From assembly GCA_051005135.1 (NCBI GenBank), contig JBPCJQ010000095.1:1-60224 (forward strand): 60,224 nucleotides of DNA. The letters are read 5' to 3'. How positions within the stretch are numbered: position 1 is the first letter of the stretch; every line of letters starts with the position of its first letter. This DNA comes from DATAQC01 sp051005135. GTDB taxonomy: Bacteria > Actinomycetota > Acidimicrobiia > Acidimicrobiales > AC-14. A model generated the notes under the pieces. It was not told the DNA's origin. It ran no database searches and saw nothing but the letters and a program-made list of their open reading frames with translations. Of the stretch, positions 24,113-32,670 are shown one piece after another. A program made the position numbers and the translations under genes.

Positions 24113-24811
24113 ATGCCTCGATCGACGTGGACGCCGTGTGCCGGCGCCGTGCATCTCGCTCCCAGCCTCTTGGCCGCCGACTTCGCCCACCTGGCCGACG
24201 CCGTGCACGCCCTGGAGGGGAGCGGGGCCGAGCGTCTCCACGTCGACGTCATGGACGGAGTGTTCGTCCCCAACTTCACGTTCGGCACCGATACCGTGCG
24301 GAGCCTGCGCGGTGAGACCGAGCTCCCGCTCGAGCTGCACCTCATGATCGTGGAGCCCGAACGCCACCTGGAGACGTTCGCAGAGGCGGGCGCCGATGCC
24401 ATCACCGTCCACTACGAGGTGTCACCCCACCTGCACCGCACCCTGACCAGGATCCGCCAGCTCGACTGCCGGTCGGGTGCTGCCATCAACCCCAGCACGT
24501 CGGCATCGTCGCTCGATGACGTGCTGGAGATCTGCGACCTGGCCCTGGTGATGACGATCAACCCCGGCTTCGGTGGCCAGAGCCTCATTCCCCGCACGCT
24601 GGAGAAGGTGCGCCAGGTGCGCGACGAGGTCGACCGCCAGGGCCTGGCCACCGACGTGGAGGTCGACGGCGGTGTGGGCGCATCCAACGCCCGGGCGTGC
24701 GTGGAGGCGGGTGCCAACGTCTTGGTGGCGGGCACAGCCGTCTTCGGCCACGAAGGCGGCCCCGCCAAGGGCGGCCAGGCCGTGCTCGAGGCAGCCGGCC
24801 CCCTTTCCTAG
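24113..24811 (+). CDS. rpe: Ribulose-phosphate 3-epimerase
   Basis: A 232-aa TIM-barrel enzyme that interconverts ribulose 5-phosphate and xylulose 5-phosphate in the pentose phosphate or Calvin cycle. Family segments: HLAPSLLAADFAHL, HVDVMDGVFVPNFTFG (metal Asp and His), LELHLMIVEPERH, VMTINPGFGGQSLI and VEVDGGVGASNA. The first 12 residues (MPRSTWTPCAGA) do not match the family, so GTG 24149 (VHLAPSLL) may be the real start. It is convergent with uppP. Confidence 0.95.
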   Translation: MPRSTWTPCAGAVHLAPSLLAADFAHLADAVHALEGSGAERLHVDVMDGVFVPNFTFGTDTVRSLRGETELPLELHLMIVEPERHLETFAEAGADAITVHYEVSPHLHRTLTRIRQLDCRSGAAINPSTSASSLDDVLEICDLALVMTINPGFGGQSLIPRTLEKVRQVRDEVDRQGLATDVEVDGGVGASNARACVEAGANVLVAGTAVFGHEGGPAKGGQAVLEAAGPLS

Positions 24812-24830
24812 ACGGAGCCTGGGAGCGGGC

Positions 24831-25748
24831 TCAGGCGAAGCGCAGCAGGGCCAGGGCGCCCGCCACCAGGCAGTAGATGCCGAAGGGCCACAGGGTGCGA
24901 GTCTCGAACCAGCGCACCAGGAAGCTCACCGAGAACCAGGCGGCCACACCGGCCACCACCGCTCCCACCAGAGCCTGGGCCCGGATACCGTCGCCCAGGG
25001 GGCCCAGCAGGTCGGGCATCTTGTAGACGCCGGCAGCCAAGATGATGGGAGTAGCCAGGAGGAACGAGAAGCGGGCGGCATCCTCGTGGTCGAGGCCCCG
25101 GGCCAACCCGGCCACCATGGTGATGCCCGACCGGCTGATGCCCGCCAGCAGAGCGAGGCTCTGGGCCACGCCAATCACGCCGGCCTCCTTGAACTCGAAG
25201 GTGGCCAGGCGGCGGACGTCGGTGCCACTTTCGGCGGCCCCGTCGCCGTCGCCGTCGCCGTCGGCGCTCGCCCGCGCAACGGCCATGTGGCGTACCGCCG
25301 ACTGGCGCCGCACCCACTCTCCCCCCAGCAGTATCAGCCCGTTGACGATGAGAAATCCGGCCGCTGCCGCCGGTTTGGCGAAGACGGTCCGCAGGGTGTG
25401 CTCCAGCGCCAGGCCGATGATGCCGGCGGGGATGGTGGCCACTACCAGTAGCCACCCGAGGCGCTCGTCCGGTGTGTCGATGCGGCGGGTGCGCAGAGTG
25501 CGCACCACTGCGGGAACGATGCGCAGCCACTCGTCCCGGAAGTACACGACCAGGGCTAGAGCGGTCGCCACGTGGAGGGCCACGAGGAAGGCGAGGAAGA
25601 ACGACTCGTTCGCCGACTGGGCCTTGACCAGGTTGTCCCAACCGAACAGCTTGGGCAGCAGCACGGCATGGCCGAGGCTGGACACCGGGAACAGCTCGGT
25701 GATGCCCTGGAACAGGCCGATCACCACGGCCTGGAAGTAGGTGAGCAT
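24831..25748 (-). CDS. uppP: Undecaprenyl-diphosphatase
   Basis: A 305-aa inner-membrane phosphatase that recycles undecaprenyl pyrophosphate for peptidoglycan synthesis and gives bacitracin tolerance. Signature segments are TELFPVSSLGH (17-27) and AGISRSGITM, with about eight membrane segments. An inserted soluble loop between the halves contains an Asp-Gly repeat (ADGDGDGDGA) encoded by a GACGGC tandem. The downstream small gene starts and ends separately. It may be cotranscribed with the gene upstream (25753), whose stop is 4 nt from the start. Confidence 0.95.
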   Translation of the reverse strand: MLTYFQAVVIGLFQGITELFPVSSLGHAVLLPKLFGWDNLVKAQSANESFFLAFLVALHVATALALVVYFRDEWLRIVPAVVRTLRTRRIDTPDERLGWLLVVATIPAGIIGLALEHTLRTVFAKPAAAAGFLIVNGLILLGGEWVRRQSAVRHMAVARASADGDGDGDGAAESGTDVRRLATFEFKEAGVIGVAQSLALLAGISRSGITMVAGLARGLDHEDAARFSFLLATPIILAAGVYKMPDLLGPLGDGIRAQALVGAVVAGVAAWFSVSFLVRWFETRTLWPFGIYCLVAGALALLRFA

Positions 25749-25752
25749 GGCG

Positions 25753-26208
25753 TCAGCCCGGCCCGGTCGACAAGCGCCGCGCCCCGGCCCGCTTCAGTGT
25801 CTTCTTCGCCGCCTTGGTGGCGTTAGTCGCCTTCTTCCTGATACGCACGGGTCGGGACTCGAGCTCCGCCTCAGCGGCCTCGTCCAGCTCTTCGGGCGCC
25901 CTGGGCCAGTCGACCAGGCCCATCTCGAGGGCCTGTGCGTCGCGCGCCTCGGCCCGGGCCACGTGCCAGCTGGGCAGCCCCACGGCGCGCACCGCCGTCT
26001 GCCACAGCAGGAGGGCGGAGAGGATGGCCCCGCCGGCGTTGCCCTCCTCCACCCACAGCTCCCCCGAGTAGCTACCCGGCCGAGCGGTGATCACGGGATG
26101 GGAAGCGGCCAGCTCTTCAGCCAGCGCGTCGAGGTCGTCGGGGTCGACCTGCGCCTCGTGTCCACCGTCGATGGCCACCGCCTCTAACACCACGACCCAG
26201 ATGCCCAT
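25753..26208 (-). CDS. Conserved hypothetical protein with Lys-rich tail
   Basis: A 151-aa protein. Residues 1-55 form an alpha/beta unit (MGIWVVVLEAVAID, VDPDDLDALAEELAASHP), then GSYSGELWVEEGNAGGAIL and a helix; the last 30 residues are Lys/Arg-rich (KKATNATKAAKKTLKRAGARR), like DNA- or RNA-binding tails. No family is recognised and no signal peptide is present. Its stop is 4 nt before the uppP start, so the two may be cotranscribed. Confidence 0.6.
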   Translation of the reverse strand: MGIWVVVLEAVAIDGGHEAQVDPDDLDALAEELAASHPVITARPGSYSGELWVEEGNAGGAILSALLLWQTAVRAVGLPSWHVARAEARDAQALEMGLVDWPRAPEELDEAAEAELESRPVRIRKKATNATKAAKKTLKRAGARRLSTGPG

Positions 26209-26324
26209 CGGCTTCCCTGCTCTTCTCTGTCGGTGCCGGGGGGCAGCTCAGCCCACGCCCATTCCCCGACTGGTCGTCGACGACGCTAACAGCCGCCCCT
26301 CGGGCGGGCAGACCGCCGGTCAGA

Positions 26325-26678
26325 TCAGAAAGGGTCGGGGTCGATGCCGGCTCGGGCCAACACCGAGGGGTCGACACCCGCTTGGAGCCACCCCTGGTAG
26401 GTTATCCGGTGGCGGCGGCCATAGTCGGCGGCGCTCGCCACGAAGCCGTCTTCGAGGGAACCGACGTTGGCCTCGCTCCCCGGCGTGTGAGCCCCGAGCT
26501 CGGCAGCAAGCTCGTCTGCGCCCTCGTCGTCTTCATGGCCGTGCACCATGTCGGCCCTCGCCAGCCCGACAGGCGACTCATCGGGGTGGGGGAGCGAACC
26601 AGGCGGATCTCGCCGGGCCTCGATGGCGGCGAGGTAGGCGATAACGGCCTCGTCGTCGGAACGGCCCGGACGGTCCAT
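26325..26678 (-). CDS. Small protein sharing the YxxRxxITYxxW module
   Basis: A 117-aa acidic protein starting at ATG 26678 (MDRPGRSDDEAVIAYL). The C-terminus YGRRHRITYQGWLQAGVDPS followed by VLARAGIDPDPF aligns with the end of the 143-aa protein at 16612, so they share a module. The N-terminal halves differ: this one is acidic (HGHEDDEGADELAAELG). Function unknown. Confidence 0.65.
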   Translation of the reverse strand: MDRPGRSDDEAVIAYLAAIEARRDPPGSLPHPDESPVGLARADMVHGHEDDEGADELAAELGAHTPGSEANVGSLEDGFVASAADYGRRHRITYQGWLQAGVDPSVLARAGIDPDPF

Positions 26679-26732
26679 GCTGGTCGTTCTTCCCTGAGAT
26701 CGTCGAGTACATGCGCCCCGGAGACCGACCGT

Positions 26733-27013
26733 CTCAAGTGAGATCGTCGATGTGGTGGCCGGGGATGCCCTGGCCGAAGGCCACGACGTGGTTCTGATCG
26801 CCAACCTGGTCCACCACTGGTTGCCCGAGGAGACCCTGGTCCTTCTGCGCCGGGGCGGACGCGGTCGGCGCGGGCGCTCGATTGCTCATTGTCCGACTTC
26901 TGGACCGACCCCACCCGCACCCAGCCGCTCGACGTCGCCCTCATGGCCGGCGAACTCGTCCTGCAGATCCCCCATTGCGACGTGTGCAGCGTCGACGAGG
27001 GAACCTCATGGTA
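26733..27013 (+). pseudogene. Decayed SAM methyltransferase fragment
   Basis: Three frames together spell the C-terminal part of an O-methyltransferase-like enzyme: VDVVAGDALAEGHDVVLIAN with LVHHWLPEETLVLLRR in the first, ARLLIV in the second, SDFWTDPTRTQPLDVALMAG with ELVLQIPHCDVCSVDEG in the third, ending at TAG. At least two indels break it, and both the SAM-binding N-terminus and the C-terminus are missing. The next 135 bp up to 27150 hold nothing I recognise. Confidence 0.7.
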
Positions 27014-27150
27014 GGAGGCATCCGGGAGCGGGCATCCTCGGGCTCGCGACACAAGCCTACTCAGAGGTGTCGCTATTCAGCCTTAGACGAACGCCTCCGA
27101 GGCATGGCTCATCTTCACGCGCGACGGCCGTTGTGGATGGGACGGGGGTG

Positions 27151-27732
27151 TCACATCGCTGCGGTGGTGATGACGGCGATAGCCGCGGGGATCCGACCGG
27201 CGACGAGGAGCGAGAAGGCGACGACTTCGATGGAACGATTGGCGCCGAACGCATCAGCAGGGTGTGCGAGGTCACCGACGATGATGGCAATGGTCGCCCA
27301 CGCCGGGATCCAGCGCCCGCGGTGGAGGCCGGCGGCGAGGAGAAGCATGCCGATGACATGCCCGGCAACGAAGGCGGCAGTGAGGACGCCGATGGCGGAG
27401 TTGGCTTGGGCCGCATCCCACAAATCGGTGGCGGCCTTCGCGCCGTGGAGCCGGGTCATCTCGTAGGCGAGCACGTCGAAGTTGACCAGCATGGGCACCG
27501 TCGCCCAACCGACGAGCGCGAGCGCGCCGCCGACCGCGAGCGCGCCGCCGACCGCTCCGAGCAGCGGGGTTCGCCGTGCGACCAAGCGCGCCAGGGCCAC
27601 GATGGCGACCGGACCCCAACCAGGAGGAACGACGATGAGAAGGCGCCACGTCAGCGCGGTGGGGACTTGTGATCGTGGGCACCATGTTGGCGGCGGGATG
27701 CGGAAAGGGCTCCGACAGCCAGCCAATGGCAC
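27151..27732 (-). CDS. Membrane protein of unknown function, probably incomplete
   Basis: A frame of up to 193 aa with four hydrophobic segments, for example PLLGAVGGALAVGGALALVG, IGVLTAAFVAGHVIGMLLLA and AWATIAIIVGDLA, ending in GRIPAAIAVITTAAM. It resembles small actinobacterial integral membrane proteins of the DUF4386 kind, but the match is loose. The first 30 residues are low-complexity and overlap the lipoprotein start on the other strand, so the real start is likely the GTG near 27606, or the 5' end is lost. It lies in a stretch with several broken genes. Confidence 0.4.
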   Translation of the reverse strand: MPLAGCRSPFRIPPPTWCPRSQVPTALTWRLLIVVPPGWGPVAIVALARLVARRTPLLGAVGGALAVGGALALVGWATVPMLVNFDVLAYEMTRLHGAKAATDLWDAAQANSAIGVLTAAFVAGHVIGMLLLAAGLHRGRWIPAWATIAIIVGDLAHPADAFGANRSIEVVAFSLLVAGRIPAAIAVITTAAM

Positions 27733-28190
27733 CGCCAGCCGAGGTAACGACCACGTCGGCCGTCGCCCCGACGATCGCGCCGCAGGGCTCGAACGCCTCC
27801 GGCGCGTGCAGGCTGGTCACCACCGCAGAGGCCGAGAAGGCCGTGGGCGCGCCAATCGGGACGCCCACCGCTCGTTCCGTTCCTCCGGAGAACGGCCTCG
27901 GGCTCGAGATGTGCACCTAACCCCCGGGCCAACGGCGGCCAGGGCGTCACGGTCGGCGTCTACAGCTGCACCGGGGGCATCACCAGCGCCCCGTTCAACC
28001 AGTACCGGCAGGCCAAGGGCGCCTCCCGCGACGTCAAGACGGTGGACGGAGTGGGCGACGAGGCCTTCGAAATCGCCGGCAGCCCGCCTCAGGTGATCTT
28101 CCGCAAGGGGTCGAAGGCGGCTTGGTCGACGTAGCCGCCGATGCCAATGTGGAACAACGGCTGCTCGAGCTCAGTTGGTCCGTAGCGGGA
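27634..28190 (+). pseudogene. Lipoprotein gene with several frameshifts
   Basis: The ATG at 27634 has a strong Shine-Dalgarno (AGGAGG). Joining frames gives a lipoprotein: MRRRHVSAVG, then VIVGTMLAAGCGKGSDSQP (lipobox LAAGC), then ACRLVTTAEAEKAVGAPIG, LGLEMCT, a TAA, then NPRANGGQGVTVGVYSCTGG and DVKTVDGVGDEAFEIAG in the next frame, then GLVDVAADANVEQRLLELS. The order resembles DUF3558-type lipoproteins. At least three indels are needed, near 27660, 27918 and 28110. Confidence 0.7.
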
Positions 28191-28282
28191 CGCCTGTGTC
28201 TCCCAGATGCTGGAGCGCGCCGCCGGCGGCCCTCGACAGGAGGTCGAGCGGGTCGCCCAGTGCAGAGGCATGAGCGGCGGGC

Positions 28283-29119
28283 TCATACCCGGCCACTGGC
28301 GACCAGGGCGGCGGCGGGAAGAGTGACGAGGCCGTCGTCCGAGCCATAGGTTGCTGTTGCCACCTCGACGTAGCGATCTCGAAGTGCGACCCGTTGGTCG
28401 GTCGTCGTTGCGGCCAGGGCAAAGCCCGTCCTGGGGGTGCCAGCGGCGACGGCATCGAACCATGCCCCCGGGTCCACGGTGACGGTCCAGCCCACCCGAT
28501 CGACGCGCACCTCTTCGAGACCAACGGAGACCAGCAGGTCGACGAGGCGGTCCTCGGCGGAACACCAGTCGCTGGCCGGCCCGGGCGGGACGACGTCGGT
28601 CATCCCCAGGGACTCAACGACCGGGCCGAACAGGCCGAGGGCGGCGTTGGCCGAGGGTCGGTCCCACACGCTGAGGGCGATGCGACCATTACACGTCCGG
28701 GCCATCTCGGTGACCCCGCCGGCGGGCCTGGCCAGGTGGTTGAGCAGGAAGCCGGCGACGACGGCATCGAAGGAGGCTTCCTCGAAGGGCAACTGCTCCA
28801 CTGCGGCGCGCCGAGCGTCGATCCCCGCGGCACGGGCGATAGCCACCATGGCCTCTGACTGGTCGACGGCAGTCACCTCGGCGCCCCGTTTCCGCGCAGC
28901 CAGGGCGACCACTCCCGGGCCCGTGGCCACGTCGAGCACCCGCCTGCCGGCCGCTAACTCGGCCCCGTCGAGCAGAGCCTCGGCGGCGCCGCTGGTAAGC
29001 CTGGCGATGCTGTCCGCGTAGGCCTCGGCCCGGGCTTCCCATGTCGTGCGTTCCCAGTCCGCGAACGCGTCGAGTTGGTCGGTCGTAGGACGAGCCGCAT
29101 TCTCACCCACGTGGTTCAC
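28283..29119 (-). CDS. Class I SAM-dependent methyltransferase
   Basis: A 278-aa UbiE/Methyltransf_11-like enzyme. Motif I is VLDVATGPGVVALAARKRGA, with the acidic residue in VTAVDQSEAM; motif IV is SFDAVVAGFLLNHLARP. The GTG start at 29119 overlaps the vapC stop by 4 nt, so it is read as the third gene after vapB-vapC, which is unusual for a methyltransferase. Substrate unknown. A longer start inside vapC is unlikely. Confidence 0.82.
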   Translation of the reverse strand: MNHVGENAARPTTDQLDAFADWERTTWEARAEAYADSIARLTSGAAEALLDGAELAAGRRVLDVATGPGVVALAARKRGAEVTAVDQSEAMVAIARAAGIDARRAAVEQLPFEEASFDAVVAGFLLNHLARPAGGVTEMARTCNGRIALSVWDRPSANAALGLFGPVVESLGMTDVVPPGPASDWCSAEDRLVDLLVSVGLEEVRVDRVGWTVTVDPGAWFDAVAAGTPRTGFALAATTTDQRVALRDRYVEVATATYGSDDGLVTLPAAALVASGRV

Positions 29120-29505
29120 GGCTCGCGAAGATCGTGCCAGCGCCAGGAAGCCGACGGGATCATCAGCTCGGGATCGCCGGTCCACAGAGTGGCGTTGTTG
29201 GTGATGGCGGTCGCGGCCGCGAAGGCGTCGGCGTAGGACATGGGGTGATCAGCCTTGATCTTCGCCGCTTCCAGCACTCGGTCGACGTCGGGCACCTCCA
29301 TGTCCGTCACCGCTTGCAGATCGCGAACCGTCCCCACGGCCTCACCTTCCCCGTGCCTGCGGTGGATGACGTAGTAGACCTCGCCGACGTTGATCCAGCT
29401 GACGATCGGCCGCCCCTCCTCGAGGAGCCGGGCCACGGCGGTGGCGGCAGGGTCGATGTCTTCCAAGTAACGCAGCACCGCCCACGAGTCGAGGACGACC
29501 TGCAC
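29116..29505 (-). CDS. vapC: VapC-type PIN-domain toxin
   Basis: A 129-aa PIN ribonuclease. Acidic site: Asp6 in VVLDSWAVLRYLE, Glu in SWINVGEVYYVI, Asp in MSYADAFAAATA and the last Asp in LWTGDPELM. It is expected to cleave RNA (often tRNA) when freed from its antitoxin. The start overlaps the last base of vapB and the stop overlaps the methyltransferase start. Confidence 0.9.
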   Translation of the reverse strand: MQVVLDSWAVLRYLEDIDPAATAVARLLEEGRPIVSWINVGEVYYVIHRRHGEGEAVGTVRDLQAVTDMEVPDVDRVLEAAKIKADHPMSYADAFAAATAITNNATLWTGDPELMIPSASWRWHDLREP

Positions 29506-29732
29506 TACCCGGGCTCACGCCGGCGGTCGGCTCGCCGCTCTCGCTCCAGCTCTTCGACGAGACCCGAACCGCGGAAGCGGCCCTGGAGAGGTCGCATTGT
29601 CCGGGCCGGGCGGACGGCGACATGGTCGCCCTCTTGCCAAAAGTTGACCTCGTCGCCCGGCCGGAGGCCAAGCTCCTCTCTGAGCTCCTTAGGGATGACG
29701 ATTTGGCCCTTGGCCCCTACCCGATGAGTCAT
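29505..29732 (-). CDS. vapB: AbrB/MazE-type antitoxin of a VapBC module
   Basis: A 75-aa protein with a swapped-hairpin AbrB domain: RVGAKGQIVIPKELREELGL and RPGDEVNF. The Arg/Glu-rich C-terminus would bind the toxin. A palindrome overlaps its -10 and start codon, as expected for autorepression. The 5' end overlaps the extended 3' end of cysN by 44 nt. Confidence 0.9.
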   Translation of the reverse strand: MTHRVGAKGQIVIPKELREELGLRPGDEVNFWQEGDHVAVRPARTMRPLQGRFRGSGLVEELERERRADRRREPG

Positions 29733-31041
29733 ACCGTGTAGTATAACTCAGTCGCTCTTGGCCGGCAGGAAGGATCATGCCCGCACCGGCGGTGGAGTTG
29801 GTGGCCTCGTCGATGAGGATGAAGCGGCCGGTGACTCGGTTGCGGAGATAGGGGTCGACCACCAGGGGCGATGACGTGTGCAGGGTGACCTCGCCGATCT
29901 CGTTGAAGGCCAGGGCCTGGGCGGGATGCGGTGTGAGGCTGTCCAGGTCTAGGCGGCTTGTCACCTCGGTGACCACCGCCCGCACCGAGCGGGTGGTGTG
30001 TTTCATCGTGTAGCGGGCACCTGCCACCAGGGGGCGGTCGACGAACCAGCACACGTCGGCCGCTACCTCTGAGGTGACCATTGGCTCGACGCCCCGGCCC
30101 GCCACGATCACCATGTCACCGCGCTCCACGTCGAGCTCGTCGGCCAGGCGCAGGCTCACCGCCTGGCCGGGGCCGGCCTCGGCCAGTGGCCCGTCGACGG
30201 TGTGGAGCTCGGTGATGGTTGTGCGCAACCCGCTCGGCAGCACCAGGGCGGGGTCGCCCGGGCGCAGCACGCCGCCGGCCACCTCGCCGGCGTAGCGGCG
30301 CTCGTCGCCCAGGCGGCCGTTGGCCGACAGGATCACGTACTGCACCGGGAACCGAGGGTCGTGGAGGTTGTGCGACGACGCCACGTCGAGGGTCTCCAGG
30401 TACTCGAGCAGGGTGGGCCCGTCGTACCACGGCATCAATGTGGACGGCTCCACCACGTTGTCACCGGCGAGAGCGGAAAGGGGGATCACCGCTACGTCGG
30501 GGATTCCCAGGCCGGCGGCCAGCTCACCGAACCGGTCGGTGATCTCGGCGAGCACACCCTGGTCCCAGCCGACGAGGTCCATCTTGTTGACGGCCAGCAC
30601 GACGTGGGGGATGGCAAGCAGGGCGGCGATGGACGCATGGCGCCGGCTCTGCTCGAGGACGCCCTTGCGCGCGTCGATGAGCACCACGGCCACATCAGCG
30701 TTGGAAGCGCCGGTGACCATGTTGGGCGTGTACTGCACGTGGCCGGGCGTGTCGATGAGCACGAAGCTGCGCCGGGGGGTGGCGAAGTAGCGGTAGGCGA
30801 CGTCGATGGTGATGCCCTGGTCGCGCTCCGAGCGCAGGCCATCGGTGAGCAGGGCGAGGTTCACGTCGTCGTGGCCGCGCTGGGCGGAGTGGCGCTCCAC
30901 GGCGGCCAGCTGGTCTTCGAGGATGGACTTGGTGTCGTAGAGCAGCCGCCCGATCAGGGTGCTCTTGCCGTCGTCGACCGAGCCTGCGGTGGCCACCTTG
31001 AGCAGGGCATGGCCGCCCCCCGCCCTGTCGTCTGCGACCAC
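29689..31041 (-). CDS. cysN: Sulfate adenylyltransferase subunit 1 (GTPase)
   Basis: A 450-aa GTPase that drives APS formation from ATP and sulfate with CysD. P-loop GSVDDGKSTLIGRLL, G3 DTPGHVQYTPNM and G4 NKMDLVG are intact, and the C-terminal beta-barrels follow. Relatives end near NSTAGAGMI; here about 25 further residues run into the vapB gene, perhaps because the normal stop was lost when the TA module came in. No CysC domain is fused. The GTG start directly abuts the cysD stop. Confidence 0.93.
   Translation of the reverse strand: MVADDRAGGGHALLKVATAGSVDDGKSTLIGRLLYDTKSILEDQLAAVERHSAQRGHDDVNLALLTDGLRSERDQGITIDVAYRYFATPRRSFVLIDTPGHVQYTPNMVTGASNADVAVVLIDARKGVLEQSRRHASIAALLAIPHVVLAVNKMDLVGWDQGVLAEITDRFGELAAGLGIPDVAVIPLSALAGDNVVEPSTLMPWYDGPTLLEYLETLDVASSHNLHDPRFPVQYVILSANGRLGDERRYAGEVAGGVLRPGDPALVLPSGLRTTITELHTVDGPLAEAGPGQAVSLRLADELDVERGDMVIVAGRGVEPMVTSEVAADVCWFVDRPLVAGARYTMKHTTRSVRAVVTEVTSRLDLDSLTPHPAQALAFNEIGEVTLHTSSPLVVDPYLRNRVTGRFILIDEATNSTAGAGMILPAGQERLSYTTRYDSSGRGQGPNRHP
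29727..29748 (-). promoter_or_regulatory. vapBC operator-promoter
   Basis: The inverted repeat AGTCATAC-6 nt-GTATAACT (7 of 8 pairs) covers a TATACT -10 (complement of 29740-29745) and the vapB ATG (29732). The AT-rich palindrome stands out in this GC-rich DNA. The -10 ends 7 nt before the start, so the mRNA is probably leaderless and is repressed by VapB or VapBC. Confidence 0.6.
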
Positions 31042-31974
31042 CTAGAAATACCCCTCCCGCTTGCGGTCCTCCATGGCCGTCTCCGAGAAGCGGTCGTCGG
31101 CCCGGGTGGCGCCCCGCTCGGTGATGCGGGTAGCGGCCACCTCGTCGATCACCTCGTCGAGAGTGGTGGCCGCGGAGCGCACTGCTCCGGTGCAGCTCAT
31201 GTCACCCACGGTGCGGTAGCGCACCAGAGCGTCGTGCTCCACCACCTCGTCGGGCTGGGGCTCCACCGGGCCACCCACGGCCAGCAGCATGTTGTCGCGG
31301 TGCACGACGGTGCGGCGATGGGCGAAGTAGATGCCGGGCACCTCGAGGCGCTCCCGGGCGATGTACTGCCACACGTCGACCTCGGTCCAGTTGGACAGGG
31401 GGAAGGCCCGAATGTGCTCGCCCTTGCGGATGCGGGCGTTGTACAGGTTCCACGGCTCCGGGCGCTGGGCCTTGGGCAGCCACTGGCCGAAGGCGTCGCG
31501 AAAGCTCAGCACCCGCTCCTTGGCCCTGGCCTTCTCCTCGTCGCGCCGAGCCCCGCCGAAGGCGCAGTCGAAGCGGTTCTCGGCGATGGCCCGCAGCAGG
31601 GTGACGGTCTGCAGGCGGTTGCGGCTGGGCTGGGGCCCGGGCTCTTCGACCACCCGGCCCGCGTCGATGTCGTCCTGCACCGACGCCACCACCAGGCGCT
31701 CACCCAACTCGGCCACCCGCCGGTCACGGAACTCGAGCACCTCGCCGAAGTTGTGGCCGGTGTCGACATGGCAGACCCGGAACGGGAAGCGACCGGGCCG
31801 GAACGCCTTCTCGGCCAGGCGCAACAGCACTATCGAGTCCTTGCCGCCGCTGAACAGCACCACCGTGCGCTCCAGCTCGGCCACCACCTCGCGGAAGATG
31901 TAGACGGCCTCGGCCTCGAGGGCGTCGAGGTGGTCGAGGCGGTAGCCCGATGAGGGGGTGGCGACGAGGGTCAA
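31042..31974 (-). CDS. cysD: Sulfate adenylyltransferase subunit 2
   Basis: A 310-aa PP-loop ATP pyrophosphatase that adenylates sulfate. The PP-motif is VVLFSGGKDSIVLLRLAEKA; other family segments are VCHVDTGHNFGEVLEFRD, GARRDEEKARAKER, FPLSNWTEVDVWQYI and the C-terminal MEDRKREGYF. It lies 3 nt after cysH and is directly followed by cysN, all in one leftward operon. Confidence 0.96.
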   Translation of the reverse strand: MTLVATPSSGYRLDHLDALEAEAVYIFREVVAELERTVVLFSGGKDSIVLLRLAEKAFRPGRFPFRVCHVDTGHNFGEVLEFRDRRVAELGERLVVASVQDDIDAGRVVEEPGPQPSRNRLQTVTLLRAIAENRFDCAFGGARRDEEKARAKERVLSFRDAFGQWLPKAQRPEPWNLYNARIRKGEHIRAFPLSNWTEVDVWQYIARERLEVPGIYFAHRRTVVHRDNMLLAVGGPVEPQPDEVVEHDALVRYRTVGDMSCTGAVRSAATTLDEVIDEVAATRITERGATRADDRFSETAMEDRKREGYF

Positions 31975-31977
31975 TGC

Positions 31978-32670
31978 TCAGCCCGACGTGGGAGCGTGCA
32001 GGCCGCACTCCGTCTTGGCCGAGCCCGCCCAGCGCCCCGAGCGGGGGTCGTCGCCGGGGGCCACCGGCTTGGTGCACGGCCAGCACCCGATCGACGGGTA
32101 GCCTCGGTTGGCCAACGGGTGGACGGGCAGGTCGTGATCTTCGGCATAGCGGGCCAAGTCGTCGTGGGTCCAGGTGGCCAGGGGGTTGGCCTTGACCATG
32201 GAGCGCGCCGCGTCCCATGACACGATCGGGGCGGCGGCCCGGGTGGGGGAGTCGACCCGCTTGAGCCCGGTGAGCCAGGCCCGCCGACCGGCCAACCCCC
32301 GGGCCAGAGGCTCCACCTTGCGCACCTCGCAGCACCCGCCCAGGTCGCGCTGCCACAAGTTGTCGGGCTCGACCAGAGGCTTCATCACCCGCAGGTTGAG
32401 GTCGTAGCGGGCCCGCACCTGCTCAACGAACCACAGCGTCTCCGCGAAGTGGTACTGGGTGTCGAGGAAAAGCACCTCGATGTCGGGCTTCACCGACACC
32501 GCGATGTCGATGAGCACGGCGTCTTCGAACGACGAGGCCAGTACGACGTCGTCGCCGAAGTTCTCGACCGTCCAGGCCATAACCGCGCTGGGAGAAGCAG
32601 TCTCGAACCGCTCGGAGACCGCGGCCAGGACCGCGGGGTCGGCGCTGTCAAGCACCTCGGTGCTGGTCAC
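31978..32670 (-). CDS. cysH: Adenylyl-sulfate (APS) reductase, assimilatory
   Basis: A 230-aa enzyme that reduces APS to sulfite with thioredoxin. Cys113-Cys114 and Cys196-x-x-Cys199 form the CC...CxxC pattern that binds a 4Fe-4S cluster, which marks APS- rather than PAPS-specific reductases; the catalytic Cys222 is in ECGLH. The absence of a cysC kinase in the operon agrees. Start GTG 32670 overlaps the sir stop by 4 nt. Annotation pipelines may call it phosphoadenylyl-sulfate reductase. Confidence 0.93.
   Translation of the reverse strand: MTSTEVLDSADPAVLAAVSERFETASPSAVMAWTVENFGDDVVLASSFEDAVLIDIAVSVKPDIEVLFLDTQYHFAETLWFVEQVRARYDLNLRVMKPLVEPDNLWQRDLGGCCEVRKVEPLARGLAGRRAWLTGLKRVDSPTRAAAPIVSWDAARSMVKANPLATWTHDDLARYAEDHDLPVHPLANRGYPSIGCWPCTKPVAPGDDPRSGRWAGSAKTECGLHAPTSG

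Noticed and set aside
25219..25262. GACGGC tandem in uppP as a separate repeat element
   Set aside because: It only encodes an Asp-Gly loop between membrane segments and causes no frame change.
29689..31041. CysN as a SelB-like elongation factor supporting selenocysteine use
   Set aside because: It is adjacent to cysD, lacks the SelB winged-helix C-terminus and has the CysN pattern, so it does not bear on the UGA question.
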